The translations under genes and the position numbers were made by a program. Below the pieces are notes generated by a model. The model saw only the letters and a program-made list of their open reading frames with translations. It ran no database searches and was not told where the DNA came from. From Flavobacterium cheniae (lineage in GTDB: Bacteria > Bacteroidota > Bacteroidia > Flavobacteriales > Flavobacteriaceae), in NCBI RefSeq assembly GCF_004363695.1, contig NZ_SNZC01000003.1:186001-250000 (forward strand): DNA of 64,000 bases, read 5' to 3'. Of this stretch, positions 51,673-60,053 are shown piece by piece; within the stretch, counting starts at the first letter, position 1, and every line of letters starts with the position of its first letter.

Positions 51673-52662
51673 TTAACCTCTACCACCTCTAGATCCTCCA
51701 CCTCCAGAACGACCTCCACCTCCTGATGAGCTGCCTCCAAAACTACCTCCTGAAGAACTTCTTGGAGTTGAATAATTGTTATTGTTGCTTCTTGGAGTTG
51801 AATAATTATTGCTTCTTGGAGTAGAACTATTGCTTCTTGGTGTAGAATAATTATTATTTCTTGTTCCGCCAGTATTGTAATTTGTATTGTTTCTTGTAGG
51901 CGTTGTAGTTGATCTTGTTCCCCCGTATTGAGTTCTTGTGGTATTTCTGGTGCCGTTAAAGTTAGGTCGAGTTGTTGAGGTTCTACCGTCAGAATATCTA
52001 CCATTTCTACCTCCATTAGGATTGTAATAGTTGCTTCCGCCTCTTCTTCCACCATTATACACTACATCTCTTCCGTAGTAGCCATTCCATCCCCAATTGT
52101 TACCATAATATCCGTTCCATCCCCAATTATTTCCATACCAGTTATTCCAACCCCAGCCCCAACCTGGACCGTACCAAGAATTCCAGCCCCAGCCCCAGTT
52201 TGCTCCATACCAAGAATTCCAACCCCAGCCCATTCCCCAGCCAATGTTAGAATATCCCCAATAAGGAGAGTACCAGTTGTTCCAGCCCCAGCCGTTATCA
52301 TAATAATTGATGGTTATGTCAGATGAGTTATTTCCCCATCCAGCGTAATTGTTGTTTGATTCGTTTCTGTAAACGGTTACAACAGTGTCTTTTTCTTGAG
52401 AATTATAATTGTCAACATCAGTAAAATAAGAATAATCTTCCTGCATAGCTCTAAATTGTTGAGCATATTCATTTGATTTTTCTAAATTTTGTTCAGAATA
52501 TTTGTTTTCTGTCTGAGTAGTAGGTCTTTCAGAACCGTAAACTCCATCATTATCGTAATAAGATGAGTTTTGATAGGAACCACATGAAGTAGTTAATATT
52601 GCTAGTAATCCCATTAAGGAAAATGCAATATTTTTCGAATTAATTGGGTAAAAAGTTTTCAT
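51673..52662 (-). CDS. low-complexity Trp/Gly/Asn-rich lipoprotein with Ser-Thr-Pro-Arg repeats
   Basis: 329 residues from ATG 52662; this start gives a lipoprotein signal with Cys27 (LTTSC), while a start at 52692 would add ten charged residues. An acidic Tyr/Ser region (about 28-110) is followed by about 70 residues of Trp/Gly repeats (WGWNSWYGANWGWGWNSWYG style, about 115-195). Then come about 130 residues of STPRSN/TRN/GG repeats ending in poly-Gly/Ser/Arg. Similar proteins occur in many Flavobacteriaceae next to proS; some annotations wrongly call them prolyl-tRNA synthetase. It is probably a surface or matrix protein. Its repetitive DNA gives spurious long ORFs in other frames. Confidence 0.75.
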   Translation of the reverse strand: MKTFYPINSKNIAFSLMGLLAILTTSCGSYQNSSYYDNDGVYGSERPTTQTENKYSEQNLEKSNEYAQQFRAMQEDYSYFTDVDNYNSQEKDTVVTVYRNESNNNYAGWGNNSSDITINYYDNGWGWNNWYSPYWGYSNIGWGMGWGWNSWYGANWGWGWNSWYGPGWGWGWNNWYGNNWGWNGYYGNNWGWNGYYGRDVVYNGGRRGGSNYYNPNGGRNGRYSDGRTSTTRPNFNGTRNTTRTQYGGTRSTTTPTRNNTNYNTGGTRNNNYSTPRSNSSTPRSNNYSTPRSNNNNYSTPRSSSGGSFGGSSSGGGGRSGGGGSRGGRG

Positions 52663-52676
52663 AGCTCTTTTTTTTA

Positions 52677-52707
52677 TTGTTGGACACCTCAAATTTAACT
52701 ATTTTTG
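52677..52707 (+). promoter_or_regulatory. proS promoter (TTG-N20-TATTTTTG)
   Basis: TTG at 52677-52679 and TATTTTTG at 52700-52707, spaced by 20 bases. The transcript would start near 52714, which excludes an upstream in-frame start at 52705 and supports ATG 52762. Confidence 0.75.
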
Positions 52708-52761
52708 CCGAACAAATTAGTTAAAATTTATACAAACAATTTTTGTGCCAAAATATATATA

Positions 52762-54240
52762 ATGAGCAAGAACTTAACAACAAGAGCAGAAGATTATTCC
52801 AAATGGTATAACGAACTAGTCGTAAAGGCTGATTTAGCAGAGAATTCTGGAGTAAGAGGATGTATGGTAATCAAGCCATATGGCTATGCAATTTGGGAAA
52901 AAATGCAAGCCGAATTAGACAGGATGTTTAAAGAAACCGGACATAGTAATGCTTATTTCCCCTTGTTTGTGCCAAAAAGTATGTTTGAAGCAGAAGAAAA
53001 AAATGCGGAAGGATTTGCTAAGGAATGTGCTATTGTGACACATTATCGTTTGAAAAATGATGAAGAAAGACCAGGAAAATTGATGGTAGATCCGAATGCT
53101 AAGTTGGAAGAAGAATTAATTGTTCGTCCTACGAGTGAGGCAATTATTTGGTCAACATATAAAGGTTGGGTACAATCGTACAGAGATTTACCTTTACTAA
53201 TTAACCAATGGGCAAATGTAGTGCGTTGGGAAATGAGAACACGTTTATTTTTAAGAACTGCTGAATTTTTATGGCAAGAAGGTCATACCGCTCACGCCAC
53301 TCGTCAGGAGGCGATTGAAGAATCAGAAAAAATGATGCATGTATATGCTGATTTTGCTCAAAATTTCATGGCAATTCCGGTAATTAAAGGATTAAAAACT
53401 GAAACCGAACGTTTTGCTGGAGCTGATGAAACTTATTGTATTGAAGCGTTAATGCAAGATGGAAAAGCTTTGCAAGCGGGAACTTCGCACTTTTTAGGTC
53501 AAAATTTTGCCAAAGCTTTTGATGTAAAATTTGCTAACAAAGAAGGAAAGCAAGAACACGTTTGGGGAACTTCTTGGGGAGTTTCAACGCGTTTAATGGG
53601 AGCATTGGTAATGACGCATTCAGATGACAAAGGTTTGGTTCTACCTCCGAATTTAGCTCCAATTCAAGTGGTTATTGTTCCTATTTATAAGACAGATGAG
53701 CAATTTGATTCGATTTCAGAGCAAGTAAATGGTTTAACTGCTGAACTTCGAAAATTAGGAATTTCTGTTAAGTATGATAATAGAGATACTCAGAAACCAG
53801 GATTCAAATTTGCGGAATGGGAATTAAAAGGTGTTCCGGTACGAATTGCGGTTGGACCAAACGATTTAGAAAACTGTACTTACGAAATTGCGAGAAGAGA
53901 TAATTTATCAAAAGAAGTGGTTTCTAAAGAAGGAGTAGCATCGTATATTCAAAATTTATTAGAAACTATTCAAAATGATATGTTTGCTAAAGCATTGGAA
54001 TACAGAGATACTCATATAACAGAAGTGAATTCTTTCGAAGAATTTAAAGAACTGTTAGAAACTAAAGGAGGCTTTTTAGCTGCACATTGGGATGGTACTG
54101 CTGAAACAGAAGAAAAGATAAAAGAACTTACAAAAGCCACTATTAGATGTATCGCTTTAGATAGAGTAGAAGAAGCGGGAAGCTGTATGTTTACTGGTGC
54201 TCCGTCTAAAGGAAGAGTTCTTTTTGCTAAGGCATACTAA
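52762..54240 (+). CDS. proS: proline--tRNA ligase (archaeal/eukaryote-like type)
   Basis: 492 residues. It is a class II synthetase of the short type without the bacterial editing insertion. Motif 2 region [26 protein letters not shown] and motif 3 region [28 protein letters not shown] are clear. The anticodon-binding domain begins at about 285 ([10 protein letters not shown]). A C-terminal zinc-binding-like extension ends in [10 protein letters not shown], as in the eukaryote-like ProRS of Bacteroidota. It charges tRNA-Pro. It is divergent from the Gly/Trp-rich lipoprotein gene. Confidence 0.96.
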   Translation: MSKNLTTRAEDYSKWYNELVVKADLAENSGVRGCMVIKPYGYAIWEKMQAELDRMFKETGHSNAYFPLFVPKSMFEAEEKNAEGFAKECAIVTHYRLKNDEERPGKLMVDPNAKLEEELIVRPTSEAIIWSTYKGWVQSYRDLPLLINQWANVVRWEMRTRLFLRTAEFLWQEGHTAHATRQEAIEESEKMMHVYADFAQNFMAIPVIKGLKTETERFAGADETYCIEALMQDGKALQAGTSHFLGQNFAKAFDVKFANKEGKQEHVWGTSWGVSTRLMGALVMTHSDDKGLVLPPNLAPIQVVIVPIYKTDEQFDSISEQVNGLTAELRKLGISVKYDNRDTQKPGFKFAEWELKGVPVRIAVGPNDLENCTYEIARRDNLSKEVVSKEGVASYIQNLLETIQNDMFAKALEYRDTHITEVNSFEEFKELLETKGGFLAAHWDGTAETEEKIKELTKATIRCIALDRVEEAGSCMFTGAPSKGRVLFAKAY

Positions 54241-54268
54241 AAAAAAATAAAAATTTTTATACAAGGTC

Positions 54269-54298
54269 TTGCAGAAATCAAAATTAGTTGTATTTTTG
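54269..54298 (+). promoter_or_regulatory. promoter of the tRNA-Glu pair (TTG-N19-TATTTTTG)
   Basis: TTG at 54269-54271 and TATTTTTG at 54291-54298 are exactly 19 bases apart; the first tRNA begins 26 bases after the -7 box. Confidence 0.8.
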
Positions 54299-54324
54299 CA
54301 CTCGCATTACAAAATTAATGTAAT

Positions 54325-54396
54325 GGCCCGTTCGTCTATCGGTTAGGACGCCAGGTTTTCATCCTGGTAAGAGGGGTTCGATTCCCCTACGGGCTA
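54325..54396 (+). tRNA. tRNA-Glu (anticodon TTC), copy 1
   Basis: 72 bases with a full cloverleaf: acceptor GGCCCGT with ACGGGCT (first pair is G-U) and discriminator A; anticodon stem CCAGG/CCTGG around loop TTTTCAT; T-arm AGGGG-TTCGATT-CCCCT. The 3' CCA is not encoded. It is identical to copy 2 and they share one promoter. Confidence 0.97.
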
Positions 54397-54428
54397 CAAG
54401 TATTGAGGTTACAAAAGAATAGGTTAAT

Positions 54429-54500
54429 GGCCCGTTCGTCTATCGGTTAGGACGCCAGGTTTTCATCCTGGTAAGAGGGGTTCGATTCCCCTACGGGCTA
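54429..54500 (+). tRNA. tRNA-Glu (anticodon TTC), copy 2
   Basis: Identical in all 72 bases to copy 1, 32 bases downstream, with the same TTAATG-like lead and CTACAA tail, as expected of a recent tandem duplication or gene conversion. CCA is not encoded. Confidence 0.97.
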
Positions 54501-54526
54501 CAAAATTAGTTGTAAATAAGTTTTAT

Positions 54527-54558
54527 AAAATAATAATTGGTGTCTCGGTTATTATTTT
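54527..54558 (+). terminator. possible terminator of the tRNA-Glu pair
   Basis: AAAATAATAA (54527-54536) pairs perfectly with TTATTATTTT (54549-54558) around a 12-base loop. The stem is pure A/T, so its strength is uncertain. Confidence 0.5.
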
Positions 54559-54565
54559 ATTAGTT

Positions 54566-54612
54566 AAAACCAAAGTGTTCACCTAGGCGAATGTGGGAGG
54601 TTTTTCTTTTTT
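54566..54612 (+). other. possible structured leader upstream of rpsT
   Basis: AAAACC (54566-54571) can pair with GGTTTT (54599-54604), and between them TTC.CCTAGG.GAA (54579-54592) forms a second small stem, followed by a T-rich run. The stretch is far more GC-rich than its surroundings. It could be a second tRNA-operon terminator or an S20 autoregulatory leader. Confidence 0.35.
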
Positions 54613-54656
54613 AACTAGTAGTTTATAACAATTATTACAATTAAAAAAAGAACAAA

Positions 54657-54908
54657 ATGGCAAATCATAAATCTGCTTTAAAAAGAATTAGAAGTAACGA
54701 GAAAAAAAGAGTGTTGAACAGATACCAACACAAAACTACTCGTAATGCAATCAAAGCTATTCGTTTAGCTACTGATAAAGCTGAAGCTTCTGCAAAATTA
54801 TCAACTGTAATTTCTATGATTGATAAATTAGCTAAGAAAAATATCATTCATGATAATAAAGCATCTAACTTAAAATCTAAGTTAACTAAACATGTAGCTT
54901 CTTTATAG
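54657..54908 (+). CDS. rpsT: 30S ribosomal protein S20
   Basis: 83 residues, the expected length. It opens MANHKSALKRIRSNEKKRVLNRYQHKTTRNAIKAIR, the S20 signature, and is strongly basic and helical. It binds 16S rRNA early in 30S assembly. It is a single gene between the tRNA-Glu pair and typA, with a GC-rich leader upstream and a terminator downstream. Confidence 0.97.
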   Translation: MANHKSALKRIRSNEKKRVLNRYQHKTTRNAIKAIRLATDKAEASAKLSTVISMIDKLAKKNIIHDNKASNLKSKLTKHVASL

Positions 54909-54929
54909 TCTACTGTTACAAATAATACT

Positions 54930-54957
54930 AAAGCTCTCATTATGAGGGCTTTTTTTT
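54930..54957 (+). terminator. rpsT terminator
   Basis: AAAGCTCTCAT pairs with ATGAGGGCTTT (one G-U pair) around a very short loop, followed by a T-run. Confidence 0.85.
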
Positions 54958-55023
54958 ATGTTAAGCAATTATTATTTTCAACTAAAGTGTTGATTACTAT
55001 AGTGTTTTTACAAAAATAAAGAT

Positions 55024-55031
55024 TACCTTTG
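55024..55031 (+). promoter_or_regulatory. -7 promoter element of typA
   Basis: TACCTTTG matches TAnnTTTG, 20 bases before the start codon; GTG instead of TTG lies 19 bases upstream. Confidence 0.6.
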
Positions 55032-55051
55032 CACTTTCAAAAATAAAATAA

Positions 55052-56848
55052 ATGACTTCTATTAGAAACATCGCAATTATTGCACACGTTGACCACGGTA
55101 AAACTACTTTGGTTGATAAAATTATGTACCACTGTCAATTGTTTCGTGAAAACGAAAACACGGGAGACTTAATCCTAGATAATAATGATTTAGAGCGTGA
55201 AAGAGGTATTACTATTACTTCTAAAAACGTTTCTGTAACTTATAAAGGAACAAAAATCAACATTATCGATACTCCTGGTCACGCCGATTTTGGTGGTGAG
55301 GTTGAGCGTGTACTTAATATGGCTGATGGTGTTTGTCTTTTAGTAGATGCATTTGAAGGTCCAATGCCTCAAACGCGTTTCGTATTACAAAAAGCAATTG
55401 ACTTAGGATTAAAACCATGCGTGGTTATTAATAAAGTAGATAAAGAAAACTGTACTCCAGAAGAAGTTCATGAAAAAGTTTTCGACTTAATGTTTGAATT
55501 AGGTGCTACTGAAGCTCAGTTAGATTTCCCAACAGTTTATGGTTCGGCTAAAAATAACTGGATGTCTGATGATTTTAGAAATCAAACAGAAAACATCGAG
55601 CCTTTATTAGATATGGTTTTGGAACACGTTCCAGCTCCTAAAGTATCTGAAGGAACTCCTCAAATGTTAATTACCTCTTTAGATTTCTCTTCATTCACTG
55701 GTCGTATTGCGATTGGTCGTTTAGAAAGAGGAGTTTTAAAAGAAGGAATGCCAATATCTTTAGTAAAAAGAGATGGTAAAGTAATCAAATCAAGAATTAA
55801 AGAATTACATACTTTTGAAGGTCTTGGACGTAAAAAAGTAGACGAAGTAGTTGCTGGAGATATTTGTGCAATTATCGGAATTGAAGGATTTGAAATTGGT
55901 GATACTATCGCTGATTTTGAAAATCCAGAAGCTTTACAGACTATTGCAATTGATGAGCCTACAATGAGTATGTTGTTTACAATTAACGATTCGCCTTTCT
56001 TTGGTAAAGAGGGTAAATTTGTAACATCGCGTCACATTAGAGATCGTTTAACTAAAGAATTAGAGAAAAACTTAGCCATGAAGTTAGGTGAAACTGATTC
56101 AGCTGATAAATTCATGGTTTTTGGTCGTGGAGTTCTTCACTTATCGGTTCTTATTGAAACTATGAGAAGAGAAGGATATGAATTACAAATTGGTCAACCA
56201 CAAGTAATCATTAAAGAAATTGATGGTCAAAAATGTGAGCCAATTGAAGAATTAACAATTGATTTACCAGAAAACCTTTCAGGTAGAGCAGTTGAATTCG
56301 TAACTATCCGTAAAGGAGAAATGTTATCAATGGAAGCTAAAGGTGATCGTATGATTATTAAATTTAACATTCCATCTCGTGGAATCATTGGTTTAAGAAA
56401 TCAATTATTAACAGCTACTGCAGGTGAAGCAATTATGTCGCACCGTTACATTGGATACGAACCTTTCAAAGGTGCAATTCCAGGGCGTAACAATGGTTCG
56501 TTAATTTCTATGGAAAACGGAAAAGCTATTCCTTATTCTATTGATAAATTACAAGATCGTGGTAAATTCTTCGTGGAGCCAAATGCTGAGATTTATGAAG
56601 GTCAGGTAATTGGTGAAAACTCTCGTGGTGATGATATGTGTATCAACGTAACTAAGGCTAAAAAACAGTCAAACGTACGTTCATCTGGAAATGATGAAAA
56701 AGCAAGAATTATTCCACCGATTATTTTCTCATTAGAAGAAGCGTTAGAATACATTCAAAAAGATGAATATGTTGAGGTTACTCCAAAATCTATTCGTTTA
56801 AGAAAAATTTATTTAACAGAAAACGACAGAAAACGTTTTAAAGTATAA
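55052..56848 (+). CDS. typA: translational GTPase TypA/BipA
   Basis: 598 residues, as in E. coli BipA. G1 is IAHVDHGKTT (9-18), G3 DTPGHADFGGEVE and G4 NKVDK. The EF-G-like domains II, III and V are followed by the TypA-specific C-terminal domain (RSSGNDEKARIIPPIIFSLEEALEYI). It binds the ribosome and supports 50S assembly and growth under stress or cold. It is a single gene with its own promoter and terminator. Confidence 0.97.
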   Translation: MTSIRNIAIIAHVDHGKTTLVDKIMYHCQLFRENENTGDLILDNNDLERERGITITSKNVSVTYKGTKINIIDTPGHADFGGEVERVLNMADGVCLLVDAFEGPMPQTRFVLQKAIDLGLKPCVVINKVDKENCTPEEVHEKVFDLMFELGATEAQLDFPTVYGSAKNNWMSDDFRNQTENIEPLLDMVLEHVPAPKVSEGTPQMLITSLDFSSFTGRIAIGRLERGVLKEGMPISLVKRDGKVIKSRIKELHTFEGLGRKKVDEVVAGDICAIIGIEGFEIGDTIADFENPEALQTIAIDEPTMSMLFTINDSPFFGKEGKFVTSRHIRDRLTKELEKNLAMKLGETDSADKFMVFGRGVLHLSVLIETMRREGYELQIGQPQVIIKEIDGQKCEPIEELTIDLPENLSGRAVEFVTIRKGEMLSMEAKGDRMIIKFNIPSRGIIGLRNQLLTATAGEAIMSHRYIGYEPFKGAIPGRNNGSLISMENGKAIPYSIDKLQDRGKFFVEPNAEIYEGQVIGENSRGDDMCINVTKAKKQSNVRSSGNDEKARIIPPIIFSLEEALEYIQKDEYVEVTPKSIRLRKIYLTENDRKRFKV

Positions 56849-56856
56849 TTAATATG

Positions 56857-56881
56857 AATCCCGATGAAAATCGGGATTTTT
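56857..56881 (+). terminator. typA terminator
   Basis: AATCCCGAT (56857-56865) pairs perfectly with ATCGGGATT (56870-56878) around GAAA, then Ts. Confidence 0.9.
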
Positions 56882-56895
56882 TAGCATAAACAAGA

Positions 56896-57327
56896 ATGGA
56901 AATTAAATTGAAATACGGAATTGACAATTTGCTTTTTGGAATGAAAGAGCAAGATGTTACTAAAATTTTGGGTAAACCCGATACACAATATAAAGATGAA
57001 GAAGAAAACGTTGTTTTTATGTATAACGCCAGAAAACTTCGTTTGATTTTTTACAAAGAAGAAGCTTTTAGATTAGGGTATATGACAACATCTAATCCAA
57101 TAGTGAAGTTATTCAATACGACTTTAATTGGAAAGAATTGGAGCGATGTTTTTCCTGTTTTAGAGAAGAACAAAGTAAAATCATTTGAAACCGATACAGT
57201 AGAAGGTATGATGAGTTACTTTAACGAAGAAAATTGGTTATTTATTCATGTTGATTATAACGAAATTGTAAAAATTGAAGTCGGTGCCGTTTTTAGTGAT
57301 AAAGATGAATTTGACTGGAGATTCTAA
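56896..57327 (+). CDS. conserved hypothetical cytoplasmic protein
   Basis: 143 residues, no signal peptide or membrane span. The opening IKLKYGIDNLLFGMKEQDVTKILGKPDTQYKDEEENVVFMYNARKLRLIFY resembles small bacterial proteins in which a G-x-x-x-x-D-V-x-x-x-x-G-x-P motif is followed by beta-strands (the fold also seen in BLIP/SmpA-like domains). The end is acidic (GAVFSDKDEFDWRF). I do not recognise a named family. It starts 47 bases after the typA stop, beyond a terminator, and ends in a bidirectional terminator. Confidence 0.7.
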   Translation: MEIKLKYGIDNLLFGMKEQDVTKILGKPDTQYKDEEENVVFMYNARKLRLIFYKEEAFRLGYMTTSNPIVKLFNTTLIGKNWSDVFPVLEKNKVKSFETDTVEGMMSYFNEENWLFIHVDYNEIVKIEVGAVFSDKDEFDWRF

Positions 57328-57340
57328 TTTAAATAAGTAT

Positions 57341-57377
57341 AAAAAAAAGCCGCTAATTAAATTAGCGGCTTTTTTTA
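57341..57377. terminator. bidirectional terminator between the 56896 gene and the immunophilin operon
   Basis: A long near-perfect palindrome (AAAAGCCGCTAAT with ATTAGCGGCTTTT) with A- and T-runs; the convergent gene ends on the next base. Confidence 0.92.
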
Positions 57378-58388
57378 TTATTGATTTATCTTGATTAATT
57401 CAACTTCGAAAATTAAATCGGCATTTGGTGGAATGACACCGCCAGCACCTCTTTCGCCATAAGCTAAATTAGATGGGATGTAAAATTTGTATTTAGATCC
57501 TTCATTCATTAATTGAAGACCTTCTGTCCAACCTTTAATTACTTGGTTTAAACCAAAATCGATAGTTTCACCTCTTTGTACACTGCTGTCAAATACTTTT
57601 CCGTCTAAGAACATTCCAGTGTAATGTACTTTAACATTACTGGTTGCTACTGGTTTGTTTCCAGTTCCTTCTTGTAATACAATATATTTTAAACCACTTG
57701 GAGTTGATGCTGCAGTTGCAAATTCTTTTAAAGCTTTTTCTTTAGCTTCTTTTTGTTTTTCAGCAGCTAATTTATCAGCAGCTTCTTTATTTATAAAATA
57801 ATTTGCAAATACTTTTTCAGCATTGAATTTTTTTGCTTCTTTTCCAGATCTAATAATTTTTACAGATGTAATAACATCATCTTTAACTATTTTGTCAACA
57901 ACTTCTTGTCCGCTTACCACATGTCCAAAAACGGTATGTTTTCCGTCTAAGTGTGGAGTTGCTTTGTGCGTAATGAAAAACTGACTTCCATTAGTTGCAG
58001 GTCCAGCATTAGCCATAGATAAAATTCCTTTTCCTGAATGTTTTAAATCAGCAACAATTTCATCATCAAATTTATAACCTGGTCCACTAGCTCCAGTTCC
58101 ATCAGGGCAACCACCTTGAATCATGAAATCAGCAATTACTCGGTGAAATTTTAATCCGTCATAAAATGGTTTTCCTTTGAATTTAGCATTTGCTTTTGGA
58201 TTTTTTCCTTCTGCTAAAGAAATAAAATTAGCAACCGTAATAGGTGTTTTTTTGTATTCTAATTCAACCACAATTTTACCTTTTGATGTGTTGAATTCAG
58301 CAAAAATACCATCTTGCTTTTTGTTTTGTGCTACAGCGAAAGTTATACAACTTAACGCTAGAACTGCTATTTTTAAAATATTCTTCAT
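57378..58388 (-). CDS. periplasmic dual-domain peptidylprolyl isomerase (cyclophilin + FKBP)
   Basis: 336 residues with a signal peptide (first about 20, cleavage probably after AVA before Q21). A bacterial-type cyclophilin domain (about 25-190; [40 protein letters not shown]) is joined by a charged Ala/Lys helix (about 200-225) to an FKBP domain (about 235-335; VKVHYTGMFLDGKVFDSS, SNLAYGERGAGGVIPPNADLIFEVEL). This is the dual-family immunophilin architecture described in Flavobacterium. It should catalyse cis-trans proline isomerisation in the periplasm. Last gene of an operon with gldI; 10 bases after a paralogue with the same layout. Confidence 0.93.
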   Translation of the reverse strand: MKNILKIAVLALSCITFAVAQNKKQDGIFAEFNTSKGKIVVELEYKKTPITVANFISLAEGKNPKANAKFKGKPFYDGLKFHRVIADFMIQGGCPDGTGASGPGYKFDDEIVADLKHSGKGILSMANAGPATNGSQFFITHKATPHLDGKHTVFGHVVSGQEVVDKIVKDDVITSVKIIRSGKEAKKFNAEKVFANYFINKEAADKLAAEKQKEAKEKALKEFATAASTPSGLKYIVLQEGTGNKPVATSNVKVHYTGMFLDGKVFDSSVQRGETIDFGLNQVIKGWTEGLQLMNEGSKYKFYIPSNLAYGERGAGGVIPPNADLIFEVELIKINQ

Positions 58389-58398
58389 TTTGTAATTA

Positions 58399-59487
58399 TT
58401 AGTTTTTTGGTTTATTTTCTAAAAGTTCTACTTCAAAAATGATATTGGCATTCGGTGGAATTACATCTCCAGCACCTTGCTCACCATAGGCTAGGTTTGA
58501 AGGAATGTAAAGCATTATTTTGTCTCCATAGTTCATCATGCCTACACCTTCATTAAATCCAGGGATAAAAGGTAAATTACCCATAGTCACAGGATAACCT
58601 GCATATCCATTTTGATTAGCTCTGTTTTGATCAAATTTTCCGTATAATTTGGCTACATCTTCATAACTCGTATCAAAAAGTTGTCCATTTTCTAAATAGC
58701 CTGCATAATGAATTACAACTTGAGTACCGTTTTCAGGTTTTTTACCAGTGCCTTTTTTGATCATTTGATAGATTAAGCCTGAAGCACTTTTTGTTCCGGT
58801 AGCTTTTAAAGTAGTAATTTCTTTGGCTTTATTTTCAATAATTTCTTTGGCTTTTTCTTCTGCTTCTTTAATTTCTTTGGCTACCGAAGAATAGTAGTTT
58901 TTGAAAATCTTTACGGCATCAAATTTCTTGGCAGCATTACCAATTCTGATAATAGTAATTTTTTCAATAACATCATCTGCTTCAATTGTATTGATTACTT
59001 CTAATCCTTCTACAACTTCTCCAAAAATAGTATGCATATTATCTAACCAAGGCGTTTCTTTATGTGTGATAAAGAATTGGCTTCCATTAGTACTTGGCCC
59101 TGCATTTGCCATTGATAAAATTCCGGCTTTTGAGTGTTTTAAATCAGGATGAAATTCATCTTTAAATTTATAGCCTGGTCCACCAGAACCATCGCCCATT
59201 GGATCACCGCCTTGAATCATAAAATCAGCAATAACGCGGTGAAATTTCAATCCGTCATAAAATGGTTTTCCTTTGAATTCTTCACTTACGAATGGGTTTT
59301 TACCTTCTGCTAAAGTCACAAAATTAGCAACCGTATTCGGAACTTTTTCAAATTCTAATTTCACAATCATGTTTCCTTTTGCGGTTTCAATATCGGCATA
59401 TAAACCCTCTTTTAGGTTGTCATAGGATTTTGAACAAGAAGCAAAAAATGTAGCAATGCTTAATAATAAAATGGAAGTAATTTTCAT
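58399..59487 (-). CDS. dual-domain peptidylprolyl isomerase lipoprotein (cyclophilin + FKBP)
   Basis: 362 residues. Unlike its downstream paralogue it has a lipobox (FASC, Cys18) and so is membrane-anchored. The cyclophilin domain (about 28-195; [40 protein letters not shown]), acidic/Lys helix (about 200-235) and FKBP domain (about 245-360; [44 protein letters not shown]) have the same order as in the neighbour. [19 protein letters not shown] insert in the FKBP part is unique to this copy. It lies six bases after gldI. Confidence 0.92.
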   Translation of the reverse strand: MKITSILLLSIATFFASCSKSYDNLKEGLYADIETAKGNMIVKLEFEKVPNTVANFVTLAEGKNPFVSEEFKGKPFYDGLKFHRVIADFMIQGGDPMGDGSGGPGYKFKDEFHPDLKHSKAGILSMANAGPSTNGSQFFITHKETPWLDNMHTIFGEVVEGLEVINTIEADDVIEKITIIRIGNAAKKFDAVKIFKNYYSSVAKEIKEAEEKAKEIIENKAKEITTLKATGTKSASGLIYQMIKKGTGKKPENGTQVVIHYAGYLENGQLFDTSYEDVAKLYGKFDQNRANQNGYAGYPVTMGNLPFIPGFNEGVGMMNYGDKIMLYIPSNLAYGEQGAGDVIPPNANIIFEVELLENKPKN

Positions 59488-59493
59488 TAGGTA

Positions 59494-60051
59494 TTAGTTT
59501 TTAGCTTGAGTATCTACTTTAATATCGTTTAAACTTACGGTACAAATTAGAGGTTCGTTTGTGCCAATTTTTTTATCATCACCATGATAGCCATACGCCA
59601 TGTGAGATGGAAATAAGAAAGTAACGGTTTCGCCTTTTTTCATTAATTTAATTCCGTCACGCAATCCCATCATTATGTTTTCTTTATCAACATAGTATAC
59701 TTGTGGTTTTGTATCAGCTATTGTGTAGATAATTCTACTTTTTAAATCTTTAATTTCATAATCGAAAAAGGCAATATCGCCTCTTTTAGGAGTTGCTGTT
59801 ACTTCCTCTACTTTGGTTTCGTATTTGTACCAATATCCTTTGTTTGAAGCTATGTAAGACTTAAGTGAGTCGTTTTTTATAATTTCAGCAATTAAATCTT
59901 CTTCATCTGCAATTAAAACTTTATTACGCTCAATAGATTCTTTTATGAAAGTTCCTGAAGTGTGAGAAATAGGTTTTCTCGCTTGCTGCTGTTGTGAACA
60001 ACTGGCTAAGAAAATCATTGCTCCAAAAAGGAATAGGTTTTGAATTCTCAT
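59494..60051 (-). CDS. gldI: gliding motility-associated peptidylprolyl isomerase GldI
   Basis: 185 residues. Lipobox LASC with Cys18, followed by a Gln-rich mature start. An N-terminal helical part (about 35-80) precedes an FKBP domain (about 85-180; GDIAFFDYEIKDLKSRIIY, MMGLRDGIKLMKKGETVTFLFPSHMAYGYHG, EPLICTVSLNDI). This is the GldI pattern: an FKBP lipoprotein needed for gliding in Flavobacterium johnsoniae, believed to fold gliding or secretion proteins. It lies two bases after the DHH phosphoesterase gene and six before the first dual immunophilin. Confidence 0.93.
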   Translation of the reverse strand: MRIQNLFLFGAMIFLASCSQQQQARKPISHTSGTFIKESIERNKVLIADEEDLIAEIIKNDSLKSYIASNKGYWYKYETKVEEVTATPKRGDIAFFDYEIKDLKSRIIYTIADTKPQVYYVDKENIMMGLRDGIKLMKKGETVTFLFPSHMAYGYHGDDKKIGTNEPLICTVSLNDIKVDTQAKN

Positions 60052-60053
60052 AA

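Noticed and set aside
51669..52055. 128-codon frame rich in Glu/Val/Leu/Ile on the minus strand
   Set aside because: It is a second frame of the repetitive Gly/Ser/Arg gene; its apparent composition comes from the DNA repeats.
52062..52301. 79-codon Gly/Thr/Ile-rich frame on the minus strand
   Set aside because: Another frame of the Trp/Gly repeats of the same lipoprotein gene.
52705..52761. Upstream start for proS
   Set aside because: It lies inside the predicted -7 box and before the transcription start; ATG 52762 gives the expected ProRS N-terminus.
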